From Rhynchopus sp. YZ270_cl-10 (lineage: Eukaryota; Euglenozoa; Diplonemea; Diplonemida; Diplonemidae), in contig OZ037879.1 of the NCBI GenBank assembly GCA_964035575.1, positions 1,356,903 through 1,420,902 of the forward strand: 64,000 nucleotides of DNA, in the 5' to 3' direction. Below the pieces are notes generated by a model. It had not been told where the DNA came from. It saw only the letters and a program-made list of their open reading frames with translations, and did not search any database. Positions 1 through 12,024 of this stretch are shown piece after piece; within the stretch, counting starts at the first letter, position 1; each line of letters begins with the position of its first letter. Both the position numbers and the translations under genes were made by a program.

Positions 1-1576
1 GCAGCCAAGCACAGATTCACAAAATCAAGCAACACATCCGCGAGTCCGAGGCCTACGAAGACGAGCTTTCCAACGCTGTGGTCTACGGGTCAGGGCTTGA
101 CGTGTACTCCGCAGCAACAGCACTCACACGTGTCGGCTTGGCCCCGTCTCGCATTGTGATAGTGTCGCCAGACGACATTGCCGATGTCGACCAGAAGTCT
201 GCCTTTAAAGACACATCGGTTGACTTTAAGGTCGACCGTCTTCTCGATCAACTCGGCGCGAAAGTGTACAAGAACTACATCCTTGAGCGCACAGACTGTG
301 ACGAGGACCACAACCTGTCGTCTATCTACATCACCCAAGTGGTCGGGAAGACGGACGACGCGAACCCTGATGGGAAGGGCGATGCGAACGAGGCACCGAC
401 GGACGCACGCTCGCGACACCAGCGGAAGATTGTCGAGATCCCTGCCACAATGCTTATCTACTGCCACGAGAAGGACATTGACACACAGATCTTGTCCGCT
501 TTGAACAAGCGGTCCATTGTGTTTGATGGGCGTGTCATTGTCCGAGCAAACTACAGAACAACCGACCCCAACATCTATGCCATTGGGCCCATCGCTATGT
601 TCTCCGGACGCTTCGGCCCAAGCGACGAGTTTGAAATGTACAATGCGCTTGAGGTGGGAAAGCGGTTTGCGGAGACAGTTCTCGGGTTCTTGGGTGTGGA
701 TGAGTTCTATCAAGATGATGACAATGAAATGAGCTCAAACCCGATCGACCAAAACACTCTTCTGGATCCAACTGCGGCGATCGAGGAAGCGCCGAAACCG
801 AAGTTGGAGCAAATGCCCACAAAGCTCCCGAAGTACACGGACAACGTGACCCAACGCATGCAGCTCCCGAATGACCATGTCTTCTTCACATGCTACACAG
901 CTTGGTACCACGAAGTCGAGCAGAAATGCAAATACCTATCTTCGTCAGAACCTATCATGGAGGGCCCTGGTCGTAATTCGTACGTACGCCTTTCTATCGG
1001 CCCCAACGGCCACATCGAGTGTGTGTGCTACTTTGGGTCTGAAGAGGTGGAGTTGAGAAGCCTCGCATCTCTGGTGGGGATGCCGGAGTCCCTGCTCAAC
1101 ATTGTTTACGAGTACGAGCAGCGGAAGGACGACAAAGGCACATCCTCGTTGAACATTCTTCTCTACTTGCGTTCCAAGGTATGTAGACACAATATTACAC
1201 CACACACCACACACACCACACCACAGTGGGCATCTGTTGTGTACTTCTCTACCTTCACCCAGTTCTTCCTGCAGCTCCAAGAAACTCTGAAGCAGCACTC
1301 CGACACGGAAGTGTTGCGTAGGAAACTCACGGAGTACGTCAGCACCGAAGGGGTTAACGATCTCGACAAGGACACAAGGGAAAAACTGATTGGTGAAGCC
1401 GCCAAGGAAGGCTCAGCGACACGCCGTCTCATAGAGCTTGAGATGATAAAGTTTCTTCACAAGAACAAGGTATGCACAGAGTGAACAACGAATCGACGAA
1501 ACACTCCCAACAGCAACACCTGCCGAAGACGTATTATCTGCCTGACATCAACAAGTTTGTCCAACCTGTGTGCTAG
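1..1576 (+). CDS. CFAP61: CFAP61-like flagellar protein, 3' part (spliced, 5' end outside window)
   Basis: Proposed coding exons are 3-1178, 1275-1469 and 1514-1576, giving 477 residues. The frame is open from the left edge; the GTG at 78 is an internal valine, not a start. Seen: a Rossmann-type nucleotide-binding stretch (VVYGSGLDVYSAA, then TRVG) near the start; further on YAIGPIAMFSGRF followed by EVGKRFAE; and, after splicing, a C-terminal FLHKNKQHLPKTYYLPD. From memory of human CFAP61, the same order of features occurs (VVYGS, DGRLVI, AAGPLTKFSRRY, SKEIG, and FLHYNHYHLPMYAWP at the C terminus). CFAP61 belongs to the calmodulin- and spoke-associated complex at the base of radial spokes in motile cilia, and this C-terminal half resembles FAD/NAD(P)-binding folds. 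Both introns begin on a codon boundary. Without removing the second intron the frame stops at 1484 and lacks the conserved C terminus. An AATAAA lies 115 bp past the stop. The family call is firm; exact exon borders are inferred. Confidence 0.82.
1179..1274 (+). other. cis-intron (96 nt) in CFAP61-like gene
   Basis: The interval begins GTATGT after AAG and ends with a pyrimidine-rich stretch and TTCCTGCAG. It is 96 nt long, starts on a codon boundary and contains no in-frame stop, so it could be read through as 32 extra residues. Its translation is low complexity (HTTHTTPQ) while the spliced junction (LRSK joined to LQETLKQ) aligns with a continuous helix in human CFAP61. A second AG at 1225-1226 lies before the pyrimidine tract and is a weaker acceptor. 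Confidence 0.75.
1470..1513 (+). other. cis-intron (44 nt) in CFAP61-like gene
   Basis: The interval begins GTATGC after AAC AAG and ends CCCAACAG. It is only 44 nt and not a multiple of three. Removing it replaces an early TGA by a 20-residue exon ending in TAG at 1574-1576, and this exon supplies the HLPKTYYLPD motif expected at the CFAP61 C terminus. The pyrimidine tract is poor, so the acceptor is supported mainly by the protein. Confidence 0.7.
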
Positions 1577-1690
1577 CACACCCCAGTATTTACACATTTT
1601 ACATTGGCTTTTGTTGGGTGAACTCTGCCTTTTTCTTTGAGATGGTGCGCAAGAGACACATTATCTCTCAAGTTTTCTTTTCTGTTTCGG

Positions 1691-1696
1691 AATAAA
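1691..1696 (+). terminator. candidate polyadenylation signal
   Basis: AATAAA lies 115 bp after the stop of the CFAP61-like gene and is followed by a GT/T-rich stretch (1740-1766). It is the only such hexamer between the two genes. Euglenozoan polyadenylation is often coupled to downstream trans-splicing, so the hexamer may not be what is used. Confidence 0.4.
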
Positions 1697-1745
1697 GCCA
1701 AATTCAAAGAGCTCACAGAGGGTGTCCTTTAAAAAAAGAGGGGGG

Positions 1746-2046
1746 GTTTTTTTTTTCTCTCTTTTTCAGTGCAGTCCACTTCAGAACCGGAATCATCTCA
1801 TCCGCAGCCGACCGTCACCCTGACTCTTCTGTCGTAGATCCTTTTGTCAGCCTGTACCAGGCTAAATAGTTCGATAAGTTCAGCACGGCCCATATTTTGT
1901 TTAAGGTGACTAAGCACGAGAGGCTTAGGATCATCTTATAAAACTTTTCTTTTGTTTCCCTCCCATCGGAGTCTCATCCCCCTCCCTTTTCTTCAACACC
2001 CACTTTAAACCCATCTACAAGTGTATCAGGTTCTGACACAGACCCA
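1746..2046 (+). promoter_or_regulatory. candidate SL trans-splice acceptor region and 5' UTR of the 2056 gene
   Basis: Two pyrimidine tracts precede the next gene. One is at 1747-1769 (a run of T, then CTCTCTTTTTCAG); the other is at about 1943-2005 and is followed by AGs at 2020-2046. No ATG occurs between 1770 and the start codon at 2056. This fits a transcript capped by SL addition at one of these AGs. Which AG is used cannot be decided from sequence alone. Confidence 0.45.
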
Positions 2047-2055
2047 GACAGCACC

Positions 2056-3105
2056 ATGTCCGGCTATCGGGAGAACGTGAGTATTCCGGATGAACGGAGC
2101 AATCTGCTCAAGAGCACACAACCACAGCCGCAGCAACAGAGAGAGAGCGACGTGTCGGGGGACGCAACCCCTGAGCATGTCGCTGTTGTTAAGAGCAAAA
2201 TTGGTAACGAGGTGACGTTTGTGTGGGCGACGAACGAAGCAGCCGCTTACAAAACGGCGAAGGCACGTTTGAAAATGTCTTACTCTCTTTTATGTTACCT
2301 GCTGTTGCCTTCCTTAGTTGTATTCCTTAGTGCGTCCTTATTATATTACTTTCAGATCCGAAGAATGTCCTTCCTCCCGTTTGGCTTAGCGATGATCTCG
2401 GGGAGTGTGCTCCTCCTCAGCCTTATACCGGTGTTGTACTTTGGGTGTGCAAAAAAGATAGCAAAAAACGGTGCCAACGTATGTTACTTCGCCACAACAG
2501 ATGGGTTCGGCATTGTGGACTGCAGAGCAAACGATTACGTTTACAACACGTGGGATCACGCCCTTGGTGTGAGAGTGTCACAAGGTTCTGTGGAAATCAG
2601 CACGCCACTCATGCCTGACCAGTCAGGTATGTTGAGCATCGCCCAAACGTGGCTTGTCAACGATCCCGACGCTGTGGCGTTGGTCCTTCGTGGCGCCATT
2701 GCCGACTACAACAAAAGGATAGGCGTAGCAGTTGTGCAAATGGATATGACACCGGGGCAGACACCGGGGCAGACGCCGGGGCAGACGCCGGGGCAAGCAC
2801 CGGCACAATCAAGTCAAGCGAAGGTCAGGGTGTTTGTAGGACACCAATTCACACCGGATGATTTCCGCATAGCATTCGTCGACACTTCTGCATCTCGTGA
2901 GGCATGGCTTGTTACTTTGGGTGAGGTGTTGGGGACACGGTTGTTCAGTAACACCGTCGTGAGCCTTGCAGTGCCCTCAGGCCCAACAATTGCTCTCTCG
3001 ACTCCAGAGGGCATCACATCAAACGACAGGCTCTTGGTGGGAGTAGCCCCTTTGACCGCGAACACAAACATTCTCAAGCGGGGAGGAGGGTGTTCGAACA
3101 GGTGA
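2056..3105 (+). CDS. Two-helix membrane protein of unknown function
   Basis: 349 residues. The ATG at 2056 has a good context (GCACCATG) and is the first ATG after the pyrimidine tracts. I do not recognise the family. The N-terminal 70 residues are polar, with a Q-rich patch and ERSNLL (residues 13-18), which fits the acidic dileucine sorting signal used for endosomal or lysosomal targeting. Two hydrophobic segments follow (about 76-98 and 105-131) with a short basic loop between them (QIRR), suggesting a hairpin with both ends on the same side. The region after the second segment (about 140-225, with CYFATTDGFGIVDC and a YVYNTWDHALGVRV stretch) has a beta-rich look like PH-type domains placed after membrane hairpins; that is a guess. 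Residues 232-247 are four TPGQ repeats. The C-terminal 100 residues have no motif I recognise. No intron is needed to read the frame. Confidence 0.75.
   Translation: MSGYRENVSIPDERSNLLKSTQPQPQQQRESDVSGDATPEHVAVVKSKIGNEVTFVWATNEAAAYKTAKARLKMSYSLLCYLLLPSLVVFLSASLLYYFQIRRMSFLPFGLAMISGSVLLLSLIPVLYFGCAKKIAKNGANVCYFATTDGFGIVDCRANDYVYNTWDHALGVRVSQGSVEISTPLMPDQSGMLSIAQTWLVNDPDAVALVLRGAIADYNKRIGVAVVQMDMTPGQTPGQTPGQTPGQAPAQSSQAKVRVFVGHQFTPDDFRIAFVDTSASREAWLVTLGEVLGTRLFSNTVVSLAVPSGPTIALSTPEGITSNDRLLVGVAPLTANTNILKRGGGCSNR
2749..2796 (+). repeat. 12-bp coding minisatellite (TPGQ x4)
   Basis: Four tandem copies of a 12-bp unit (ACACCGGGGCAG and variants) encode TPGQ four times in frame inside the membrane protein. 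The copies differ at synonymous or near-synonymous positions, so this is probably a young, length-variable linker. Confidence 0.9.
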
Positions 3106-5174
3106 AACATGGGAAATAATGCACTTTCGATTGTGCGCACAAACGAAAGTAATATCCACGCCCCCCACCCCTTTTTTTAGGTCCCGTGCTGTACCTTAAA
3201 TTGCAGTCAATCCATGGGTTCATTCCTCCTGAAACTCTATGAAGGTGTTGACCGCTCGAACCGATGTCTCCTACCTGATCAGATTACAAAACAGGAGGCG
3301 AGGAGGGGTATGCGGGGCGTTTTGCCTTCAGGGATTCTTTTTGTTTTTCAGCAACCCTGCCTCTCTTAAAACTACCAGTGCATAGCCTTTGTCTTTCTGT
3401 TGGGGTATGCGGGACTTCCCTTAGTCCTCAGGGTCTAAACGCCCCTGCCTTCTTTTATGCAAGTTCACCCTGGCGGGGTATATAAATGCTGGGTCAGGCT
3501 GGCCCCCCTATGCTATGATGGGTGCTCGCACCCGGAGCATAAATGGCCAGCGGTCAGGCCAGAGTCACTCTGCAGAGTCTCTCTGCCACGCCTTTGGGTT
3601 ACGGTGTGCTGCCTGTAAAGACGTCTATTGTATATCCCTAAGAGAAAGGGTGAGGCCCAACTGTCGGTACAGCATGGGGCGCCAAGAGAGAGATGTTGCC
3701 CTTTTTGTGTTTTTGGGTTTCTGCTCTCTTGTGTAGACTATCGTGCATCAAGCGTTGGGTGCAGCGAACTGCAGTACCTGTAAGCTCACAACCCTCTTCA
3801 ACGGAAGGTGGGCCGCCGGCTGTCGAGCGGTTGTGAACCGCCCTCGTTCTCTTACGGTACGGGCCAGTCATTAGGTTCCTTTTTACATCTTCTGTTGTTG
3901 GCCGCAGGGTACTTGTGCTTTCATCCGGATGGCTGGCATCGTACGTGGGTCAGTCGGAGGTGCCTGCATTAATAATAACTTCACTTTTACCCTTCGTAGG
4001 TATAGTGGTACTATTCTTTGACTACCAAACGCCCAGTCGGGCGTCGATATTCGCTCAATTCAAAAGTTGGTTGTTTTCCCGCTCCAATCGCGAGCACTCA
4101 ATCAACCAAAGGTAGTTCGTGCATTGAACTGAAGAACAGTACCCTTGCGATCCTTTTAATTTCCCCCTTTTGAGGATCGAAGTTTTCCCCCTCCCCATTG
4201 CCTTGTCTTGTTTGATTCGGCACATAACGTAACCTTTCTTTCTTCTGCACTGCCACACCACGCGAGTTGCGCTGCAACAGTTTTTATTAGACATGTGTGC
4301 ATTTCTAGTGAAATTTTTCAGTATCCACGAGTAGTTTTTCCCTCCCGTGCTCCCCATCTCTCACACATACATTACATTCATCAGAAAAATTGTCAATTTT
4401 TTCGTTCATTATTGTGAACAGCGCTTGGTGTTTTTCAAAAAAAAAAAAAAAACGTGTGACTGAGTGTGGGGATGCGTTCAAGAATTATACTCTTTCCCCA
4501 AACCCCTTTTCATCTCTAGTTTTCTTTATCCAAACGTCGAGTGGACGCGTAATAATTTTGAAGTGAGAAGGTGTTTCCTATAGCACTCAGCCAGTTCCTT
4601 GACAAAAAAAGGTAGATGTGATATGAACGTGTGTGATTTAGTGCCAAAAGAAATCAGACAGAATCACTCTCTGTTAGAAGAAATGATCATTTCCCACTTT
4701 TTGTATTTTTCCCAGTGTGTTGTAGTTGTGTCAATCCCTCTATGTTTGTCATTCCGACAGTCGTTTGAATCCATAGACAGCCATTTGAGACCACGACCAG
4801 CCACGATCACTGCTTCCAACTTTCAACCCAGCTATTTTTTTACCCCCTGTTTTAGAACCAACAGAGAGTGTTGTTAAGATTATGTTAGCGTTTCTATCAA
4901 AGCAAAATACTCCCGGTCACCTGAGGGCAGTGCTTCGCCTTCAGGGTCCACAGCTCCTTGTTGGAGCTTTTTCTTTATTTTTTTCCGGTTCGTTTTTCAA
5001 GCTCTTTCTAAACGGGTTGGCCCACTATTATCCTACCTTGACAAGCGTCCCTCTTTTTTGGTTAGTTTCAACAAAACAGGGTTGACGATGTTTCACTTGT
5101 GTAAATACAACTTGAATATCTTTACAGGGGTTCGGGTCTGAGTGAGCCTTGTTCTGGAGACAAACCCATTTTCT
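3106..5174. other. Intergenic DNA without a convincing gene
   Basis: Only short open frames (under 110 codons) occur, on both strands, with no recognisable protein. Visible items: two GGGGTATGCGGG motifs (near 3306 and 3400), a TATA-like TATATAAA at 3479-3486, an A-run at about 4437-4452, and a short hairpin (AGCTCC...GGAGCT, 4952-4968) followed by T-rich DNA. None can be tied to a product. Confidence 0.6.
3479..3486 (+). promoter_or_regulatory. TATA-like box of unknown gene
   Basis: TATATAAA sits in GC-rich surroundings, with structured DNA downstream (GGTCAGGCTGGCCCCCC and GGGTGCTCGCACCC, the latter a short hairpin). It could mark an unidentified non-coding RNA, but no family was recognised and the box may be chance. 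Confidence 0.2.
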
Positions 5175-7607
5175 GGCTCCTTAGCTCCTTAGCTCCTTAG
5201 CTCCTTAGCTCCTTAGCTCCTTAGCTCCTTAGCTCCTTAGCTCCTTAGCTCCTTAGCTCCTTAGCTCCTTAGCTCCTTAGCTCCTTAGCTCCTTAGCTCC
5301 TTAGCTCCTTAGCTCCTTAGCTCCTTAGCTCCTTAGCTCCTTAGCTCCTTAGCTCCTTAGCTCCTTAGCTCCTTAGCTCCTTAGCTCCTTAGCTCCTTAG
5401 CTCCTTAGCTCCTTAGCTCCTTAGCTCCTTAGCTCCTTAGCTCCTTAGCTCCTTAGCTCCTTAGCTCCTTAGCTCCTTAGCTCCTTAGCTCCTTAGCTCC
5501 TTAGCTCCTTAGCTCCTTAGCTCCTTAGCTCCTTAGCTCCTTAGCTCCTTAGCTCCTTAGCTCCTTAGCTCCTTAGCTCCTTAGCTCCTTAGCTCCTTAG
5601 CTCCTTAGCTCCTTAGCTCCTTAGCTCCTTAGCTCCTTAGCTCCTTAGCTCCTTAGCTCCTTAGCTCCTTAGCTCCTTAGCTCCTTAGCTCCTTAGCTCC
5701 TTAGCTCCTTAGCTCCTTAGCTCCTTAGCTCCTTAGCTCCTTAGCTCCTTAGCTCCTTAGCTCCTTAGCTCCTTAGCTCCTTAGCTCCTTAGCTCCTTAG
5801 CTCCTTAGCTCCTTAGCTCCTTAGCTCCTTAGCTCCTTAGCTCCTTAGCTCCTTAGCTCCTTAGCTCCTTAGCTCCTTAGCTCCTTAGCTCCTTAGCTCC
5901 TTAGCTCCTTAGCTCCTTAGCTCCTTAGCTCCTTAGCTCCTTAGCTCCTTAGCTCCTTAGCTCCTTAGCTCCTTAGCTCCTTAGCTCCTTAGCTCCTTAG
6001 CTCCTTAGCTCCTTAGCTCCTTAGCTCCTTAGCTCCTTAGCTCCTTAGCTCCTTAGCTCCTTAGCTCCTTAGCTCCTTAGCTCCTTAGCTCCTTAGCTCC
6101 TTAGCTCCTTAGCTCCTTAGCTCCTTAGCTCCTTAGCTCCTTAGCTCCTTAGCTCCTTAGCTCCTTAGCTCCTTAGCTCCTTAGCTCCTTAGCTCCTTAG
6201 CTCCTTAGCTCCTTAGCTCCTTAGCTCCTTAGCTCCTTAGCTCCTTAGCTCCTTAGCTCCTTAGCTCCTTAGCTCCTTAGCTCCTTAGCTCCTTAGCTCC
6301 TTAGCTCCTTAGCTCCTTAGCTCCTTAGCTCCTTAGCTCCTTAGCTCCTTAGCTCCTTAGCTCCTTAGCTCCTTAGCTCCTTAGCTCCTTAGCTCCTTAG
6401 CTCCTTAGCTCCTTAGCTCCTTAGCTCCTTAGCTCCTTAGCTCCTTAGCTCCTTAGCTCCTTAGCTCCTTAGCTCCTTAGCTCCTTAGCTCCTTAGCTCC
6501 TTAGCTCCTTAGCTCCTTAGCTCCTTAGCTCCTTAGCTCCTTAGCTCCTTAGCTCCTTAGCTCCTTAGCTCCTTAGCTCCTTAGCTCCTTAGCTCCTTAG
6601 CTCCTTAGCTCCTTAGCTCCTTAGCTCCTTAGCTCCTTAGCTCCTTAGCTCCTTAGCTCCTTAGCTCCTTAGCTCCTTAGCTCCTTAGCTCCTTAGCTCC
6701 TTAGCTCCTTAGCTCCTTAGCTCCTTAGCTCCTTAGCTCCTTAGCTCCTTAGCTCCTTAGCTCCTTAGCTCCTTAGCTCCTTAGCTCCTTAGCTCCTTAG
6801 CTCCTTAGCTCCTTAGCTCCTTAGCTCCTTAGCTCCTTAGCTCCTTAGCTCCTTAGCTCCTTAGCTCCTTAGCTCCTTAGCTCCTTAGCTCCTTAGCTCC
6901 TTAGCTCCTTAGCTCCTTAGCTCCTTAGCTCCTTAGCTCCTTAGCTCCTTAGCTCCTTAGCTCCTTAGCTCCTTAGCTCCTTAGCTCCTTAGCTCCTTAG
7001 CTCCTTAGCTCCTTAGCTCCTTAGCTCCTTAGCTCCTTAGCTCCTTAGCTCCTTAGCTCCTTAGCTCCTTAGCTCCTTAGCTCCTTAGCTCCTTAGCTCC
7101 TTAGCTCCTTAGCTCCTTAGCTCCTTAGCTCCTTAGCTCCTTAGCTCCTTAGCTCCTTAGCTCCTTAGCTCCTTAGCTCCTTAGCTCCTTAGCTCCTTAG
7201 CTCCTTAGCTCCTTAGCTCCTTAGCTCCTTAGCTCCTTAGCTCCTTAGCTCCTTAGCTCCTTAGCTCCTTAGCTCCTTAGCTCCTTAGCTCCTTAGCTCC
7301 TTAGCTCCTTAGCTCCTTAGCTCCTTAGCTCCTTAGCTCCTTAGCTCCTTAGCTCCTTAGCTCCTTAGCTCCTTAGCTCCTTAGCTCCTTAGCTCCTTAG
7401 CTCCTTAGCTCCTTAGCTCCTTAGCTCCTTAGCTCCTTAGCTCCTTAGCTCCTTAGCTCCTTAGCTCCTTAGCTCCTTAGCTCCTTAGCTCCTTAGCTCC
7501 TTAGCTCCTTAGCTCCTTAGCTCCTTAGCTCCTTAGCTCCTTAGCTCCTTAGCTCCTTAGCTCCTTAGCTCCTTAGCTCCTTAGCTCCTTAGCTCCTTAG
7601 CTCCTTA
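5175..7607 (+). repeat. Satellite array 1, (TTAGCTCC)n, about 304 copies
   Basis: An essentially perfect 8-bp tandem repeat. It is the left border of the macrosatellite: upstream lies unrelated intergenic DNA ending in TTCTGG, not an SL promoter as in the later arrays. It ends CTCCTTA directly before unit 1. No variant copy is seen. Confidence 0.97.
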
Positions 7608-7965
7608 CCTTGGTATGTATTGGGAAGAGTTCTGGGAGGTCATATTTGATGTCTAAGGCATCTAGGGTGCACAGGGGTGGCCGAACCTCCTGGAAAGTGA
7701 GCTTTGAAAAGGTGCACAGGGGGCTTTTCACTTTTATACAAGGGTGCACAGGGGACGAGACCCACCATTGTTGTTGTTGATTTTGTTGTGCGTCATTGTT
7801 GTTTTCCCCTTTGGGTGTCAGTCAGTCGGGTCAGGTCACACTTACAGAAGTTCTCAAAAATTTTCACCAAAAAGAAAGCTACTAAACAGATTATGGAACT
7901 TCCTATTTATTTGTTTGTGTGTTACAGAGGAAACGGCTCACTCAATCCCCTCCTTCTCCTCCCCT

Positions 7966-8564
7966 CGAAAAAATCGACCAAAAAATCGTCATTTTTCGGG
8001 GTCACGGTGACAAAAAGTTGCATTTTTTCACGAAAAATGGTCGGAATGTGACTTGAATGGGCTCTAATGGGTATATTATGCACACAACATACCTAAATTA
8101 TGTCGATATTTCACCGGCGGAGCCGAAAACATCGATTTTCAGGGTGTGCAAAACTGTAAAAATGACGAAAATCGGAAAAATGACGATTTTTTGGTGAAAA
8201 TATTTTTCACAGAAAATCGAATTTTACTATTAAGATTGGCTTTGGGCATGACCCAGTAAGGTTACTATGGGCCCCATGGGACATATACACCCGAATACCA
8301 GGCCGTATTTTCAAAAAGTTGATAATCCCAGTATATGGTATGGCCCTGTGGTACGAAATTTTTGGCCGAAAAAATCGACCAAAAAATCGTCATTTTTCGG
8401 GGTCACGGTGACAAAAAGTTGCATTTTTTCACGAAAAATGGTCGGAATGTGACTTGAATGGGCTCTAATGGGTATATTATGCACATAACATACCTAAATT
8501 ATGTCGATATTTCACCGGCGGAGCCGAAAAAATCGATTTTCAGGGTGTGCAAAACTGTAAAAAT
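7966..8564 (+). repeat. 198-bp direct repeat inside unit 1
   Basis: Positions 7966-8163 and 8367-8564 are nearly identical (two differences noted: CACACAAC versus CACATAAC, and GAAAACATCG versus GAAAAAATCG), 401 bp apart. The same pair is present in all six units. The DNA between and after them repeats a looser module (ATATGG or GACGG, then TATGGCCCTG), so the unit grew by duplication of a roughly 400-bp block. Confidence 0.9.
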
Positions 8565-9641
8565 CACCAAAATCCCAAAAATCACGATTTTTTTTCAAAA
8601 ATATTTTTTTCAAAAAAATCGATTTTAAAATATTGGTTTGGCTTGTGCGGGGACCTGAATCTGGGGCAACATACCCTGTGGGACATACTGGGCCCGATGC
8701 AAGGCCGATTTTTCAAAAATATGGTTGCCCCGGTAGACGGTATGGCCCTGCAGGTCAGTGCATCGGGCCAAAAATCATGAAAAAATCATGATTTTGGGGT
8801 CTGGCACCCCATGGGCACATATATCTGGGGGTGTGAAATATGCATGGAATCGACCGATTGGGGGTGTTATAGGTCCTGGGGGCCCACATGGGCCATATTT
8901 CACGCTATTGGGTCACGGGAAAGTGATTTTGACATTTTTTCATCGATTTTAGCTGTGAGAACCCTTCAAAAACACTGATTTTGGGGTGTTTCTGAGACGG
9001 TACGCTATACCCAGGGTCATATTAGGTATTAGTCCGGTCGACTTTTTGAAAAAACGACCCCGCAATGGACTCAGGGGTGCCAGATAGTGTATATGCACCA
9101 GAATGGATTCACGGGAAAAGTCAAAATTGGGTGTCAGATACATGCTGCCATAAGTGACGAATTTCAAAAGTTGAGATTTTTCGAAAATCAGGGTTCAGTA
9201 CACGCTGTACCCAATCCTGGGGGCCAAAATTTTCAACTTTTTGAAAAAACGGGCGGTATATGGCCCTAAAGTGTCAAAATGAGTTAATTGCGACCTCGGA
9301 CGGCCTCCGGAGATGAGTAGAAGTTTATTTACTGAAAAAAAAAGTCAAAACACAGGCAAAATCCCACCTTCCACAGGTACAGTCAAAACTTTTATCCAGA
9401 TCTCATGTTTTTTCAAAAAATTTTAAATTGTTTTTATGACTAACACCTCCGAAATTTTTCCTGATAAGATGGAATATGGTCCTGTCGTAGTATGCAGTGT
9501 GTTTGCAGGCAAAAATTTGCATTTTCTCGCCCCAGACATTTTTTTATACATAAAAGTGCATAAAGGGACCCCTGACCCCAAAATCCGGGTTCCAGCTTTT
9601 TGAAGGGGTCACCCTACAGGCCACCTCAAAAAAACGGGGTT

Positions 9642-9684
9642 GCGATGTGTCCTGGGGGCCCGAAGGGCCCCCAGGACACATCGC
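9642..9684. repeat. Perfect 20-bp inverted repeat with 3-bp loop
   Basis: The arms start GCGATGTGTCC and end in GGGGGCCC, GAA is the loop, and the other arm is the exact complement. It occurs in units 1-4 and 6 and is destroyed in unit 5 by a 24-bp deletion. Confidence 0.95.
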
Positions 9685-12024
9685 TGGGAAAAAAATATTA
9701 GGTTTTTGGGGGTCTATATAGGGTTGCTGTGGGGGTCACATGGCCGAAAAATGGCCATTTTTGGCCTATTTTTGGCCATTTTTTTAAGGTAAAAAATCCA
9801 CTTTTTTTTTGTACATCCCCTTGCCCCCGGTAAAATTTACCAAACATATGGCCCTGTTGGACATACTGGGCCCATGAGTCGGTTGCTGGATCACCAAACT
9901 AGTTGCCCTATTTGCTAAAATCATGTTTTCAGGGTCAAAAATAGGGTGTTTTTTAGGGTCAAAAATAGGGTGTTTTTCAGGGGTATGTTAACCACGTATG
10001 TGTCTTAGGGACCAAATTTTCCAGGAATGTGAACCAATCGGGTCGCAATGGGTCCAGGGGGCCCGGAGGGCCCCCATGCAGGGAAAATTTGCAACAATCC
10101 TGGGCAATGCTGGGGGCCGATAGGGTGTGCCTATACACGTGTTTTTACGTGTTTTTGGGCACTTTTCAGGATTTTCGAAAATTTTTGCAACACCAAAATC
10201 AAAAATTTCGGTCTAGGAGGCCCATATCTGGAAAAAATCGATATTCCAATGGCCTCATTGGGACATATTGGGCCCAGGACCCTATTTTCAGGTCCCAGGA
10301 AAAGCCAAAACAATAAAAAAAATAGCTCAGGCGACCCCCAAAAATAGGCGAAAAACAGCCATTTTTAGGGTGTTTTTTAGGGGTATTTTTACACACACAA
10401 ATTGTTTACCATAGCACACCCCCAGGCTGCCTCAAAATTTTATCTTTATTTGATTTTTCCAACCCACATAGGGGTATTGGAGGCACAACTTTCACCAAGC
10501 CTGGGGAATTCGGCACTGCACACACACAACTGAAAAAGGCAAAAATCACCTGTTTTTCAAGGTGTCGCAGGGTAAATGTTGTTCCTTAAAAACCAAATTT
10601 TTTCTAAAAAATCGGCCCTGCGGGTGAAAAAACGACACTATGGGGGGTATTCCAGGGTGTGGGGGCCCCAAAAATCCGGTTTAAGACCACGAGAGGGTCC
10701 GAATACACACCTGAGAAGGTCCCGGGGAGTAAAAAAATGGCCATTTTTGGGGGGTCAAAATCTCACTTTTTGGGGGGATGTTTGTATACCCAGTACCGAC
10801 CCACTAGCTGGGATGCCCAACTTTTCGCGAATATGGGGGCCCGTAGGGCCCCCGGGGCCCAGGGGGCCCAAAATATCGTGTTGCAGATGCCAGGAGAACA
10901 TGTTTCAATATTTTGGATACATTTTTCCATAGGGTCATTTTCAAAAGCACTGATTTTAGGGGTATTGAGCGAGGTACCCATACCCATGGGTTATCCTATA
11001 TATTAGTTTTCACTCGGATGTGAAAAAACGATGTCGCAATGGATTCAGGGGGCCCAAATAGGGTATATGGCCCAGGAAATTTTCAAAAAGTTGACCCAAC
11101 CAGGTTTTCAGGCATACAAGCCGGTAGGTCAACAGATAGGGTGTTTTCCGCACCCAAAATATGGGGTCATGACCATGTGGGTCAGACCTGAATTGATAAA
11201 TGTTTCGCACAGGTTTTCGCGAATACCCCCTCTATTCCGAATGCGCTACAAGAGTTTTAAATTTTTGGCTATTTAGATTCACTTTTAAAAACAAAATGGG
11301 TCTCCAGAACACACATGAGGTTCACATGTACCTCTACAGAAACCTTGGTTTTGGTCGGATTTTGAGGCCAATTTTTGGGTTCCCACCAATTTCCTAGGGT
11401 ATACTGGGATATTGCCCGTGTGTCCAAAAGTGATTTTTGGGGCCTTAGGACCCCGGAGAATCCATTTAACGGTCGTTTTTGCACCGGAAAGACCTATCTA
11501 GTACCCAAAAATCGAATTTTCATATTTTTGAAAAAGTGACCAAAAATCGACTTTTTTTGGTAACATTGTATGGCATAAATTATTCTACATAATGTGTGAT
11601 GCTTGAATAAAAACTTACGACCCCATAATGTACTCGGAACTCACCCATGTAATTGTTGAGAAAAAAAAACTTTCCGAAAAAATGAAATTTCAACCCGAAT
11701 ATGCACATTTGGGTCATTTTACGGCTATGTAGGTCATTTTGTATGTGTTTTTCGATTATATAGGTGATTAGGATATGTGTGATGCTCAGATTAAATCGTA
11801 AGACCCCGCAATTGACTCAAATGTGCCCAAAAACCCTATACACCCAAGATTATTAACTTTTCCAGCATATTGGACATCCTTAGGTATGGTTATAAGCCAT
11901 GATACGGCTATTGCTGGAAAAATAGCCGTAAATTGTGGTTGGTATTGATTTCAGAAATTATGTGATGCTTAGATCATGCCATAGACGCTTTTAATGGATT
12001 CATATGAGCTCATACTACCCATAT

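Noticed and set aside
3240-3840. Small inverted-repeat element (ACCGCTCGA near 3250, TCGAGCGGT near 3825)
   Set aside because: Only 9 bp match, with no target duplication; chance is likely.
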